Part shown: in pieces, positions 52,168-60,782 of the stretch
Position numbering within the stretch: position 1 is the first letter of the stretch
Layout: every line of letters begins with the position of its first letter
Assembly (NCBI GenBank): GCA_023663505.1
Contig: JAMPHH010000009.1
Coordinates: 1-64,000 of the forward strand
Length of the DNA: 64,000 bases
Direction: 5' to 3'
Origin: Muribaculum sp.
Lineage (GTDB): Bacteria > Bacillota > Clostridia > Lachnospirales > Lachnospiraceae
Notes under the pieces: model-generated
The model's input: only the letters and a program-made list of their open reading frames with translations
Database searches by the model: none
Told to the model about the DNA's origin: nothing
Program-made: the position numbers and the translations under genes

Positions 52168-53361
52168 ATGAATGAATTGGCGATTAACGGTGGGGCTCCC
52201 GTGAGGGAGACCCCCCTTCATTATGGAAAACAGTATATTGATCAGGCAGATGTGGAGGCGGTGACTAGGACACTGACAAGTCCCGCCCTCACCGGAGGAC
52301 CTGAGATTACGCGGCTTGAGCATAAGCTCTGCGAGGTGACCCATGCAAAATACGCGGTGGCGGTGAGCAACGGGACGGCGGCGCTCCATTTGGCGGCTAT
52401 GGCAGCAGGCTTTGGGGAGGGGGACGAGGTCATTGTCAGTCCCATCACCTTTGCCGCCTCCGCCAACTGTATCCTCTATGTAGGGGCAAAGCCTGTGTTT
52501 GCGGACATCGATCCCGAGACCTACAACATAGACCCTGAGTCCATAAGAAGGCTGATCACGCCCCGCACTAAAGGAATCGTCGCGGTGGATTTCACGGGAC
52601 AGGCGGTGGAATTGGACGAGATACGGGCAATCTGTGAGGAACATCATCTGCTTTTGATTGAAGACGCTGCCCATGCCATCGGCACAAAGTATAAGAATCG
52701 ACCTGTGGGCAGTATCGCTGATATGACCTGCTTTAGCTTTCACCCGGTGAAGACGGTCACCAGTGGGGAGGGCGGCGCCATCACCACCAATGACGAGCAG
52801 CTCTACCGCAGGCTCTTGCGCCTTCGCAGCCATGGGATCACCCGCAATCGGGACGAGATGGTACACCCCACGGACGCGGCGTGGTACAATGAGCAGGTGG
52901 AGCTGGGGTTTAATTATCGGCTGACGGATATTCAGGCGGCGTTGCTCATCAGCCAGTTGGACAAGCTGGAAATGTTTGCGGCAAGACGCAGGGAGATCGT
53001 GGCAAAATACAACGAGGCGTTTGCCGATATGCCGGAGATACAGGTGCAGCGGGAGATTGCCGAGTCGGACACCACGAGACATCTCTATATTTTGCGATTA
53101 AGGTTGGAACGCTTAAGGTGTGACAGGAGACAATTTTTTGACGCTCTGTGCGCGGAGAATATCATTCCACAGGTACACTACCTTCCGGTTTATTGGCATT
53201 CCTATTATGAAAAGCTCGGCTACGAGAAGGGACTGTGCCCCAACGCAGAAAAATACTACCAAGAGTCCATGAGCCTTCCGCTGTACTATTCCCTGTCGGA
53301 CGCAGAGGTGGAGGACGTCATCGCCGCGGTGAGAAAGCTGGTGGACTATTTCCGCAAATAA
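52168..53361 (+). CDS. pseC: UDP-4-amino-4,6-dideoxy-N-acetyl-beta-L-altrosamine transaminase
   Basis: 397 aa. A PLP-dependent DegT-family enzyme that aminates the PseB product using glutamate. SNGTAALHLAAMAAG and LLIEDAAHAIG contact PLP, and the Schiff-base Lys is in CFSFHPVKTVTSGEGG. Length is normal for PseC. Tight spacing (1 nt) to pseB shows one operon. The gap to the convergent manA contains an 8-bp hairpin. Confidence 0.93.
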   Translation: MNELAINGGAPVRETPLHYGKQYIDQADVEAVTRTLTSPALTGGPEITRLEHKLCEVTHAKYAVAVSNGTAALHLAAMAAGFGEGDEVIVSPITFAASANCILYVGAKPVFADIDPETYNIDPESIRRLITPRTKGIVAVDFTGQAVELDEIRAICEEHHLLLIEDAAHAIGTKYKNRPVGSIADMTCFSFHPVKTVTSGEGGAITTNDEQLYRRLLRLRSHGITRNRDEMVHPTDAAWYNEQVELGFNYRLTDIQAALLISQLDKLEMFAARRREIVAKYNEAFADMPEIQVQREIAESDTTRHLYILRLRLERLRCDRRQFFDALCAENIIPQVHYLPVYWHSYYEKLGYEKGLCPNAEKYYQESMSLPLYYSLSDAEVEDVIAAVRKLVDYFRK

Positions 53362-53401
53362 GTCAAAAATATCCATCTTTTATCGGATTGACACGGGAGC
53401 T

Positions 53402-53420
53402 GCCTGCATGGTATGCAGGC
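53402..53420. terminator. Hairpin between convergent pseC and manA
   Basis: GCCTGCAT, loop GGT, ATGCAGGC: a perfect 8-bp stem in the 63-nt gap. The T-run is weak on both sides. Confidence 0.5.
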
Positions 53421-53424
53421 TCAT

Positions 53425-54540
53425 TTAACAGCTTATACGAAGCAATGTCGCTTTCCCTTGAATGCGTGTGGGGGCTGAGTCGGCGGGCAGGAAGACACAG
53501 CTTCCCTTGGTAAAGGGCAGTGTCGTCACATGCGTCGCGTCCTCCCTTGATTCCAAGTCCAGTGTCGTCACAGGCGTCGCCCCCTCCCCCGATTCCAAAT
53601 CCCCTGTCTCCGTCAAAAGCGCCCCCTCTCCCTCCAAGCATAGCAGAATTTGAAAGGAATGCTCCGTGGTGGAGCAGTCGGGGGCATTCGTGGAGACAGT
53701 GTTGATCAAAAGCCTTTCCACCTGAAAATATTTGCATGAACACAACAGCTCGGAAGCATACCCGGGGCGGTAGCGCAGCACGCGTATGGGCTGACGCGGG
53801 GCATTGCTGCTCTTATAATTCAACACCTGCATAGCGTTCTCGATATGAAGGGGACGCTTTTGTCCGTTCTTATCCCTTCTGTCATAGTCAAACAGCCGAT
53901 AGGTCAGGTTGGAGTTCTCCTGTACCTCCGCCAACAGCACTCCCGCGCCGATGGCGTGGACTGTCCCCGCTTCGATGAAGAACATATCATCTCTTTGAAC
54001 GGGCACTTTTTGAAGATATTTTTCTATTGTGCCATGCGCAAGGCTGTTGAGGAGAAGCTCTTTATTCATATTCCGATTAAAGCCATAGATCAGATGTGCG
54101 TTTGGCTTCGCGTCCAGAACATACCACATTTCTGTCTTGCCAAGAGAGCCGTTTTCATGCGCTTTGGCAAAGGCGTCATCAGGGTGCACCTGAACCGACA
54201 GGCTTTGCGCCGCGTCAATCAGCTTGACCAGCACGGGCAGCTCGCAGGGCTTTGCTTGTGAGTCGGGTGAGCTGCCGCCCATCACCGTGACAGGGTGGCT
54301 TCCCAGATATTCAGGGTGCCGCGCGATCACTTGGTCTAAGGGCATACCCTGATGCCTGCCGCTTGCCACGATACTGGAGCCGTCCGGGTGGGTGGAGCAT
54401 TCCCAAGTCTCCGCCAAGGGCGTCAGGTCAATATTTTTGTGAAAATCCGTTTTTAATCTGTTGCCGCCCCATAGATAATCCTTGCCAACAGGGGCGAGCA
54501 GGAAGGGTTTATTCTGTAAGCTCATGTTTTTGCTTGTCAT
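53425..54540 (-). CDS. manA: Mannose-6-phosphate isomerase, class I
   Basis: 371 aa. Interconverts fructose-6-P and mannose-6-P with zinc. The cupin motif VQVHPDDAFAKAHE and LGKTEMWYVLDA are present, with the further metal-binding residue in EAGTVHAIGAGVL. ATG 54540 overlaps the end of manC by 32 nt; an ATG at 54525 is a possible alternative. Oddity: residues about 308-345 contain a tandem repeat (DLESGEGATPVTTL, then DLESREDATHVTTL) in the C-terminal domain. Supplies the GDP-fucose pathway with manC, gmd and fcl. Confidence 0.93.
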   Translation of the reverse strand: MTSKNMSLQNKPFLLAPVGKDYLWGGNRLKTDFHKNIDLTPLAETWECSTHPDGSSIVASGRHQGMPLDQVIARHPEYLGSHPVTVMGGSSPDSQAKPCELPVLVKLIDAAQSLSVQVHPDDAFAKAHENGSLGKTEMWYVLDAKPNAHLIYGFNRNMNKELLLNSLAHGTIEKYLQKVPVQRDDMFFIEAGTVHAIGAGVLLAEVQENSNLTYRLFDYDRRDKNGQKRPLHIENAMQVLNYKSSNAPRQPIRVLRYRPGYASELLCSCKYFQVERLLINTVSTNAPDCSTTEHSFQILLCLEGEGALLTETGDLESGEGATPVTTLDLESREDATHVTTLPFTKGSCVFLPADSAPTRIQGKATLLRISC

Positions 54541-55825
54541 GGACGCTGATATCCTTGCCCAACTGAACCTCCATAATCTTTAATTCCGTGTCGGCGATAA
54601 TCGTATGGCGGCAGCCTGCCTGCATGGTGATGACGTCTCCCGCCTGAACAGCCTGCTCCATGCCGTCCACAATGGTGCGGCCCTTTCCTGAGATGATCGT
54701 CCACATCTCGTCCCGCCTCTCGTGGCTGTGATAGTTCATGCGATGCCCGGGCTTTAACGTGACCTTGATGGTCAGGCTTTCCTCCTCCACGTCCAACACG
54801 CGGAAGCTCCCCCAAGATTTGTCCGCAAACATGACTTGTTGGTCTATGGCGTCCACATAGGGCTTGATATAGCTGGACTGGTTCTTGTCGGACACTAAGA
54901 TTCCCTCGGGGCTCGCGGAGACCACCACATCTTTTAGACCCATGCACAGAATAGGCATATCCAAGTCATTCACTACATGGACATTCTCACAGGTCTCGTC
55001 CAAAATGGCATTGCCCACGCAGGTCTCGTCCATGGCCTCGGTCAGGGTGTTCCATGTGCCGATATCCTTCCACTGACCGTTAAAGCGCATGACCTGAAGG
55101 CAGGGGGTTTTCTCAACCACGGCATAGTCAAAGCTGATTTTGTCAAGCGTGTCATATTTGTCAAACAAGTCCTGATAGTCCGTAAAGTCAATCAGTGAGT
55201 GGGCGCTGTGGAGTAAAAAATCGAGCCTACATGCGAATACACCTCCATTCCAAAGCGCTCCCTGCGCGATGTATTGCTCTGCAGTGGCGGCGTCGGGCTT
55301 CTCCTTGAAGGTTTTTACAATAGCAGTAGGAGTGTTACTGTCAGGAATGATATAACCATATTTCTCGCTTGGATAGGTTGGCTCGATGCCCATCAGTATC
55401 ATGTTGGCAGACATACAAGCGGTCTGTCTGCTTAATGTTTGCAGGGTTTCAAAATAATCCTTGTTCACATAAGGATCCACGGGACAGATGACCACAGGCT
55501 CCTTGGGACCGATGCCTCTCACATCATGAAGATATGCGGCCGCCAGTGAGATTGCGGGAAAGGTGTCCCGTCTGCATGGCTCAACGCAGATGCCCACATC
55601 TTCCCCCAATTGGTTGTGTATGGCTGACACCTGAGATTTAGATGTCGCAATTGTGACATTTGCGTCAGGATCTACGATGCGGATCTGGCGGTAAACCCTC
55701 TGCACCATGGATTCATATTCGCCGTCAGGGGCTTTAAAAAGCTTAATAAATTGCTTGGAGCGGATATCGTTGGAGAGGGGCCAAAGCCGCTTTCCCGACC
55801 CGCCGGAGAGTAAGATAATATTCAT
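54509..55825 (-). CDS. manC: Mannose-1-phosphate guanylyltransferase
   Basis: 438 aa from 55825 (AGGAAGGA upstream; the frame is open further through repeat R1, but that part shares sequence with another R1 copy and is not coding). Makes GDP-mannose from mannose-1-P and GTP. The nucleotidyltransferase motif is LLSGGSGKRLWPLSNDIRSK and FVEKP-like KTFKEKPD. The C-terminal cupin region (HYHSHERRDEMWTIISG) resembles the isomerase half of bifunctional ManC proteins, but the separate manA gene suggests it may be regulatory. No phosphomannomutase gene is in the window. Confidence 0.92.
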   Translation of the reverse strand: MNIILLSGGSGKRLWPLSNDIRSKQFIKLFKAPDGEYESMVQRVYRQIRIVDPDANVTIATSKSQVSAIHNQLGEDVGICVEPCRRDTFPAISLAAAYLHDVRGIGPKEPVVICPVDPYVNKDYFETLQTLSRQTACMSANMILMGIEPTYPSEKYGYIIPDSNTPTAIVKTFKEKPDAATAEQYIAQGALWNGGVFACRLDFLLHSAHSLIDFTDYQDLFDKYDTLDKISFDYAVVEKTPCLQVMRFNGQWKDIGTWNTLTEAMDETCVGNAILDETCENVHVVNDLDMPILCMGLKDVVVSASPEGILVSDKNQSSYIKPYVDAIDQQVMFADKSWGSFRVLDVEEESLTIKVTLKPGHRMNYHSHERRDEMWTIISGKGRTIVDGMEQAVQAGDVITMQAGCRHTIIADTELKIMEVQLGKDISVHDKQKHELTE

Positions 55826-55869
55826 ATGTTTTCTATCCTTCCTGATTATGTTGATAGTTACGACTAATT

Positions 55870-56000
55870 TATTCCTGCGAGCAATGAGCCAAGTCAACGA
55901 AGTTGACTTTGTGTCAGTGCTTGCATGAGCATAAATCCAACGAGATTGGATTACCAATAAAATTGGTTTGGCGAATGCCGCAAGGTTGTTGACTGTGTTG
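55870..56000 (+). repeat. Dispersed repeat R1, most complete copy
   Basis: GCGAGCAATGAGCC, then the dyad AAGTCAACGAAGTTGACTT, TGTGTCAGTGCTTGCATGAG, ATAAATCCAACGAGATTGGA, TTACCAATAAAAT, then GGCGAATGCCGC and GTTGTTGACTGTGTTGAC. Positions 55902-55963 are identical to 28337-28398. It fills the 210-nt gap between fcl and manC and so would be in the leader of manC on the minus strand. Confidence 0.85.
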
Positions 56001-56035
56001 ACAAATCTGCTGTGTTGACAGATCTGCTGTCAATA

Positions 56036-56980
56036 TTATCGCTCTGCACGCATGGGATTATTCAGGAAATCCTCATAGGTCAGGCGGATACCCTCCTCAA
56101 GCTCTGTCTGGTAATGCCAGCCGAGGTTCTCCAGCTTGGACACGTCCAAGAGCTTTCTGGGGGTGCCGTCGGGCTTGTCGGTATCCCATTTGATCTCGCC
56201 ATGATAACCTATGACCTTGGCGGTGAGCTCCGTCAGCTCCCGAATGGTCAGCTCATTGCCTGTGCCAACATTCACGGTCTCGTTGCCGGAATAATTGTTC
56301 ATGAGAAAAACACATGCGTCAGCCAAGTCGTCTACATAGAGAAATTCCCGAAGGGGCGTTCCGCTTCCCCAGCAGGTGACGGTCGCCGCCCCCGACTCCT
56401 TCGCCTCGTGGAAACGGCGGATCAGAGCAGGCAGCACATGGCTGTGGGTGGGGTGGTAATTGTCATTTGGCCCGTAGAGATTGGTGGGCATGGCGGAGAT
56501 ATAGTCGGTGCCGTACTGTCTGTTGAGGTACTCGCAATATTTCAGACCGGAAATCTTCGCCAACGCATATGCCTCGTTTGTCTGCTCCAACGCCGAGGTC
56601 AAAAGACAGCTCTCAGGCATGGGCTGCGGCGCCATGCGGGGATAGATGCAGGAGGAGCCGAGAAAAAGCAGCTTCTTACACCCGTTTTGCCATGCGGAGT
56701 GTATGACGTTCATCTCCAAAATCATATTGTCATACATAAAATCAGCCAACGCCTCCGCGTTTGCCACGATGCCGCCCACCTTTGCAGCCGCTAAGAATAC
56801 ATAGTCCGGCTTCTCGTCGGCAAAAAAGGCCTCCACCTCCGCCTGTCTGCACAAATCAAGCTCGCTGTGGCTCTTGGTGATGATGCTGTGGAAGCCCTGC
56901 GCCTTGAGCGCGCGGACGATTGCGGAGCCCACCATGCCATTATGCCCCGCCACATATATCTTTGCATTCTTTTCCATCAT
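56036..56980 (-). CDS. fcl: GDP-L-fucose synthase
   Basis: 314 aa. Converts GDP-4-keto-6-deoxymannose to GDP-L-fucose by epimerisation and NADPH reduction. NADP motif VAGHNGMVGSAIVRAL, catalytic Ser in FLGSSCIYP and YALAK for YxxxK, as in WcaG/Fcl. Start 56980 (ATGATG, either could serve) with AAAGGA upstream. It follows gmd after 156 nt including an R2-type element. Confidence 0.94.
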   Translation of the reverse strand: MMEKNAKIYVAGHNGMVGSAIVRALKAQGFHSIITKSHSELDLCRQAEVEAFFADEKPDYVFLAAAKVGGIVANAEALADFMYDNMILEMNVIHSAWQNGCKKLLFLGSSCIYPRMAPQPMPESCLLTSALEQTNEAYALAKISGLKYCEYLNRQYGTDYISAMPTNLYGPNDNYHPTHSHVLPALIRRFHEAKESGAATVTCWGSGTPLREFLYVDDLADACVFLMNNYSGNETVNVGTGNELTIRELTELTAKVIGYHGEIKWDTDKPDGTPRKLLDVSKLENLGWHYQTELEEGIRLTYEDFLNNPMRAER

Positions 56981-57009
56981 ATCTGTATATCCTTTCTGTA
57001 TGGGTTCTT

Positions 57010-57122
57010 TATTTAATCCCCGTTTCTGCGCCGCTCAGGCTTCAACTATGTTGAAACTGCGCATAAGCAACTTTGTGTCAAGTCGTTTTTGACTTTGCAG
57101 TGTGCAGACACAAATTGTCCGT
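57010..57122 (-). repeat. Repeat R2 between gmd and fcl
   Basis: TTTGTGTC (57072-57079) pairs with GACACAAA (57107-57114) with the inner pair AAGTC/GACTT. It is related over about 90 nt to the block at 32884-32963. In both places it is upstream of a minus-strand gene start. Confidence 0.65.
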
Positions 57123-57136
57123 GGAAAATTCATTTT

Positions 57137-58213
57137 TTACATTATTGTCGCGCCTGACTGTGCGTTGAGGAAGGCGGCTTCCCTTCGGGCGAGCTCCCTG
57201 TCATGCTCAGCCATGATGCGCACCAGCTCCTTGTAAGGGGTCTTCTGGGGATTCCAGCCGAGTATCGTCTTTGCCTTCGTGGGGTCTCCCCAGAGATTGT
57301 CCACGTCCGTGGGGCGAAAGAATGCAGGATTGACACACACCAACAGCTTGCCTGTGGAAGCGTCATACCCCTTTTCGTCCAAGCCCTCCCCCTCCCAGCG
57401 AAGCTTTATGCCGTTTGCCGCGAAAGCATTATCCGTGAAGTCACGCACAGTATGCTGTTCCCCCGTGGCTATGACAAAATCCTCAGGGGTATCATGCTGC
57501 AGCATCAGCCACATGCATTCCACATAATCCTTGGCGTAGCCCCAGTCTCTTAAGGAATTCAGATTGCCAAGCTCCAGACGCTCCTGTATCCCCTCCGCAA
57601 TGCGTCCTGCCGCCAGTGTGATTTTTCTGGTGACAAAATTGTCTCCCCTTCGCTCGGATTCGTGATTGAACAGGATTCCGTTCACGGCAAACATGTGGTA
57701 GGCGGTTCGGTATTCCTTCACGATCCAGAAGCCATATTGCTTTGCCACCGCATAAGGACTGTAAGGATAAAAGGGGGTTGTCTCCTTCTGGGGAGATTCC
57801 GTCACCTTGCCGTAGAGCTCGGAGGTGGACGCCTGATAGATTTTGGTTTTCTGTATCAATCCCAAAATGCGCACCGCCTCGAGAATACGCAGGACGCCCA
57901 AGGCATCGACGTCACAGGAATATTCCGGCACGTCAAAGGATACCTGCACATGAGACTGGGCTGCGAGATTGTAGATTTCATCAGGCTGTACCAGATTGAT
58001 AATACGAATGAGCGAGGAGGAATCGGACAAGTCGCCCTCGTGCAGTGTGACAGTCCCCGCCGCGATCAGGTGGTCTATGCGAGCGGTGTTGGAGAAGGAG
58101 GCGCGGCGGATGATGCCGTGTACCTCATAGCCCTTTTCCAACAGAAACTCCGCCAGATATGAGCCGTCCTGCCCCGTGATTCCGGTAATCAGTGCTTTTT
58201 TTGTAGTATTCAT
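57137..58213 (-). CDS. gmd: GDP-mannose 4,6-dehydratase
   Basis: 358 aa. Makes GDP-4-keto-6-deoxy-D-mannose, the substrate of Fcl. NADP motif LITGITGQDGSYLAEFLL, RRASFSNTARIDHL, catalytic Thr/Ser-Glu in ASTSELYGK and YSPYAVAK for YxxxK; length typical. It is the first gene of the minus-strand gmd-fcl-manC-manA series, with ribosome binding site GAGG. An AraC gene is transcribed divergently, with a 190-nt shared region. Confidence 0.94.
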   Translation of the reverse strand: MNTTKKALITGITGQDGSYLAEFLLEKGYEVHGIIRRASFSNTARIDHLIAAGTVTLHEGDLSDSSSLIRIINLVQPDEIYNLAAQSHVQVSFDVPEYSCDVDALGVLRILEAVRILGLIQKTKIYQASTSELYGKVTESPQKETTPFYPYSPYAVAKQYGFWIVKEYRTAYHMFAVNGILFNHESERRGDNFVTRKITLAAGRIAEGIQERLELGNLNSLRDWGYAKDYVECMWLMLQHDTPEDFVIATGEQHTVRDFTDNAFAANGIKLRWEGEGLDEKGYDASTGKLLVCVNPAFFRPTDVDNLWGDPTKAKTILGWNPQKTPYKELVRIMAEHDRELARREAAFLNAQSGATIM

Positions 58214-58403
58214 AAGATAACCTCGTTTCTGCGCTTGTAATAGTGATTGCTATAAGATAAATCGCAATTCACAGGAGTATTTTATATGTCTGAAAATGTG
58301 ATTTTAAGGGCATATTTTGATAATCTCTAGCATTATATTGACTTTAGTGATATAATGTCCTTATTCGAGGCATGTTATAATTTATAGAAAGAGGCGGATT
58401 GCT

Positions 58404-59285
58404 ATGGACCCTACATTGTTTGACGGAACGCTCGTCAAATCCAACCGCATCATATACACGCCGACGGATTTTGCCAAGGCGAATCTCATTCATCTGCAGG
58501 AGGTCGGGGAACTATGCGCCCAAAGACCACACACCAGCAGGCGCAAGAATCTGTCCTCCTACCTTTTCTTTATGGTGCTTGAGGGGGAGGGGAGCTTGGA
58601 ATACGGTGGCGAGGTCTATGCCCTGCAGGAGGGGGATTGTGCGTTTGTGGACTGCCGCAGGGCATATGCACATAGCTGCTCGGATAGACTGTGGCGTCTC
58701 AAATGGGTTCACTTCTTCGGACCTAACATGGGCGGCATTTACAGTAATTATGTGGAGCGGGGAGGGCGCTCTGTCCTGACGCCGCCGGACGGAGGACGGT
58801 ACGATAAGCTGTTGGACGAAATATATGGTATCGCTGCTTCCGACTCTAACATTAAGGATATGCAGATCTGCGAGAAATTAACCTCGCTGCTGACCCTGCT
58901 TGCGGAGCACGGGCTGACGGCGGGGCAGACGGGAGAGCAGAACACGCTTCGTCAGGGGACTTCCGCCAAGCGGCAGAATCTTCAGGCGGTGAAGGAATAT
59001 ATTGATGAACATTTTGACCAGAGGGTGACATTGGACTTGTTGTCAGAGCTTTTTTACATCAATAAATTTTACCTGACAAGAATCTTTAAGGAGCAGTTTG
59101 GGGAGACCGTCAACGCTTACCTGCTTCAGGTGCGCATCACGCAGGCGAAGCAGCGGCTGCGCTTTACGGACAAATCTATCGAGGAGATTGCGCACGAATG
59201 CGGTATGCACGACGCCAATTATTTCTCGCGGCTGTTTAAGAAGGTGGAGAAGGTGACCCCGGGAGAATTCCGGCATATGTGGTAG
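58404..59285 (+). CDS. AraC-family transcriptional regulator
   Basis: 293 aa. Residues about 35-130 are a cupin sensor domain (FFMVLEGEGSLEYGGEVYALQEGDCAF). Residues about 195-293 are two helix-turn-helix motifs of the AraC type, ending in ARQRLRFTDKSIEEIAHECG-like and DANYFSRLFKKVEKVTPGEFR patterns. Likely a sugar- or glycan-responsive activator. It is divergent from gmd, which is a natural target (inference). Two TATAAT hexamers occur upstream (58351, 58376) without good -35 partners. Confidence 0.92.
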   Translation: MDPTLFDGTLVKSNRIIYTPTDFAKANLIHLQEVGELCAQRPHTSRRKNLSSYLFFMVLEGEGSLEYGGEVYALQEGDCAFVDCRRAYAHSCSDRLWRLKWVHFFGPNMGGIYSNYVERGGRSVLTPPDGGRYDKLLDEIYGIAASDSNIKDMQICEKLTSLLTLLAEHGLTAGQTGEQNTLRQGTSAKRQNLQAVKEYIDEHFDQRVTLDLLSELFYINKFYLTRIFKEQFGETVNAYLLQVRITQAKQRLRFTDKSIEEIAHECGMHDANYFSRLFKKVEKVTPGEFRHMW

Positions 59286-59400
59286 GACATGACCTTGTCC
59301 AAGGCAGAAAACGGCCGAATGGCCATAATGACCATGATTGTGGAGCAATCGTGGTAGGACATGACCATATTTAAGCAGAAAACGGCCGAATGGCCAGATG
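59278..59400 (+). repeat. Direct repeat pair after the AraC gene
   Basis: GTGGTAGGACATGACC ... GCAGAAAACGGCCGAATGGCCA occurs twice, at 59279 and about 59350, with different middles. Each carries the palindrome GGCC-GAAT-GGCC. The first copy overlaps the end of the AraC gene, so its 5' part is coding. Confidence 0.7.
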
Positions 59401-59513
59401 GAAAATCCGATCTCTGCAATTTGTGGAAAAGCTGGCAATAAAAAACAAGCAAATGAAACAAGCGAATGGCACAGCCTGAATTGTTATATATGAATAGGCG
59501 GGAAGGGATGTCT

Positions 59514-60782
59514 ATGAAGGCGGAAAAAGAGAATTTAAATAAAGAGAATTTAAATAAAGAGAATTTGGAGAAAGCGTCACTGATTGACTACGGGATATTT
59601 GCGCTGCTCCTCTTAGTGACACTGGCGGTTACATTTGCGCTGTTTTACCGCCAGTGCGTGGAGAGTATGCTTGCAAGCGGTCTGTATCATTCGGACATGA
59701 AGGCTTATATTTTGGAGATGCAGGGGTTGGACAGCGGTTACAGCTTTCCCTATCCCATTCTCTTTAAAACAGCGGCTTTCTTTCATTTGTTTACCGGGCC
59801 GGAGGCGGCGATGGCGATCGCCACCACGCTGCTTAACGGGCTCGGGATTCTGGTGACGAAGCTCGCGCTCAACAGGCTTGCCCTGAAGGAGCTTGCGGGG
59901 CGGTTCTCGGGACGGGAGTGGATTGCGGGGGCGCTGCTTAGCCTGACCGCTGTTTCGCTTTTCTTTATCTCCATGGTGTATCCGCCCGCGGGGATTTATC
60001 TGCCCGGTATCAAATACAATTATCTGGGAGTATTTACGGCGAATCCCTTTCACAATGCCACCTATATGGCGGCGAGACCCTTCGCCATTCTCGCCTTCCT
60101 GTGGTATGTGAGGCTGTTGGACACCTACGAGCAGGGCGGGGATAAGAAGGATTATATTCTTTTCGCCATATTCCTGCTGCTCGCCACCATGACGAAGCCA
60201 AGCTTTACAATCGTGTTGGTGGGAGCTGCGGGGCTGATCATGCTCTACCGCCTGTTCCGCTCAGGCTTTAAGAGCCTTAAGAATACCGTGCTGTTGGGGC
60301 TGACCTTTATCCCTACCTTTGCGGATCTGCTCTATCAATTTAAGGGGGTGTTCGTGCCCGCGGAGGGCGCGGAGGGCGGGATTGGATTCTGCCTTGGCGA
60401 TATCTGGCGGCTTTACTGTGACAATATCCCGCTGGCGGTCGGACTGGCGGTGGGCTTCCCGATTCTGGTGCTTGTGTTAAATTACAGGGAATTGCAAAAT
60501 GATACCCTGTATCGCTTCTCGTGGCAGATTTACCTCATGAGCTTTGCCATGGCGTTCCTGCTCTATGAGAAAGGCTTTCGGGCGCCGGACTTTAATTTCT
60601 CATGGGGCTATATGTATGGGATTTTCTTTGCGTTTCTGGGCAGCGTCACGGTGCTGTGGCGCGCAACGGCTGCGGGGAAAAGACCACTTCTGTTGGGCAT
60701 ACAATGGCTTGCCTTTGCGTGGCATCTGCTCAGCGGGCTGTATTATTTTTACGGAATCCTTCAAGGAAAGATGTACTACTGA
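59514..60782 (+). CDS. Multi-pass membrane protein, GT-C-like
   Basis: 422 aa from ATG 59514, six nt after GGAAGGG (59501-59507). Residues about 1-17 hold a short repeat (ENLNKENLNKENLEK). About 11 helices follow. The external loop after helix 1 contains YHSDMKAYILEM, an Asp-bearing loop where GT-C enzymes have their catalytic acid; I cannot name a family. Its last 53 nt overlap the convergent gene on the minus strand. The likely role is a polyprenyl-phosphate sugar transferase for a surface glycan. Confidence 0.65.
   Translation: MKAEKENLNKENLNKENLEKASLIDYGIFALLLLVTLAVTFALFYRQCVESMLASGLYHSDMKAYILEMQGLDSGYSFPYPILFKTAAFFHLFTGPEAAMAIATTLLNGLGILVTKLALNRLALKELAGRFSGREWIAGALLSLTAVSLFFISMVYPPAGIYLPGIKYNYLGVFTANPFHNATYMAARPFAILAFLWYVRLLDTYEQGGDKKDYILFAIFLLLATMTKPSFTIVLVGAAGLIMLYRLFRSGFKSLKNTVLLGLTFIPTFADLLYQFKGVFVPAEGAEGGIGFCLGDIWRLYCDNIPLAVGLAVGFPILVLVLNYRELQNDTLYRFSWQIYLMSFAMAFLLYEKGFRAPDFNFSWGYMYGIFFAFLGSVTVLWRATAAGKRPLLLGIQWLAFAWHLLSGLYYFYGILQGKMYY

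Noticed and set aside
55826..55957. N-terminal extension of manC to a start at 55957
   Set aside because: The extension is translated from repeat R1, with the same peptide predicted at another R1 copy, and ATG 55825 has its own ribosome binding site just before the nucleotidyltransferase motif.
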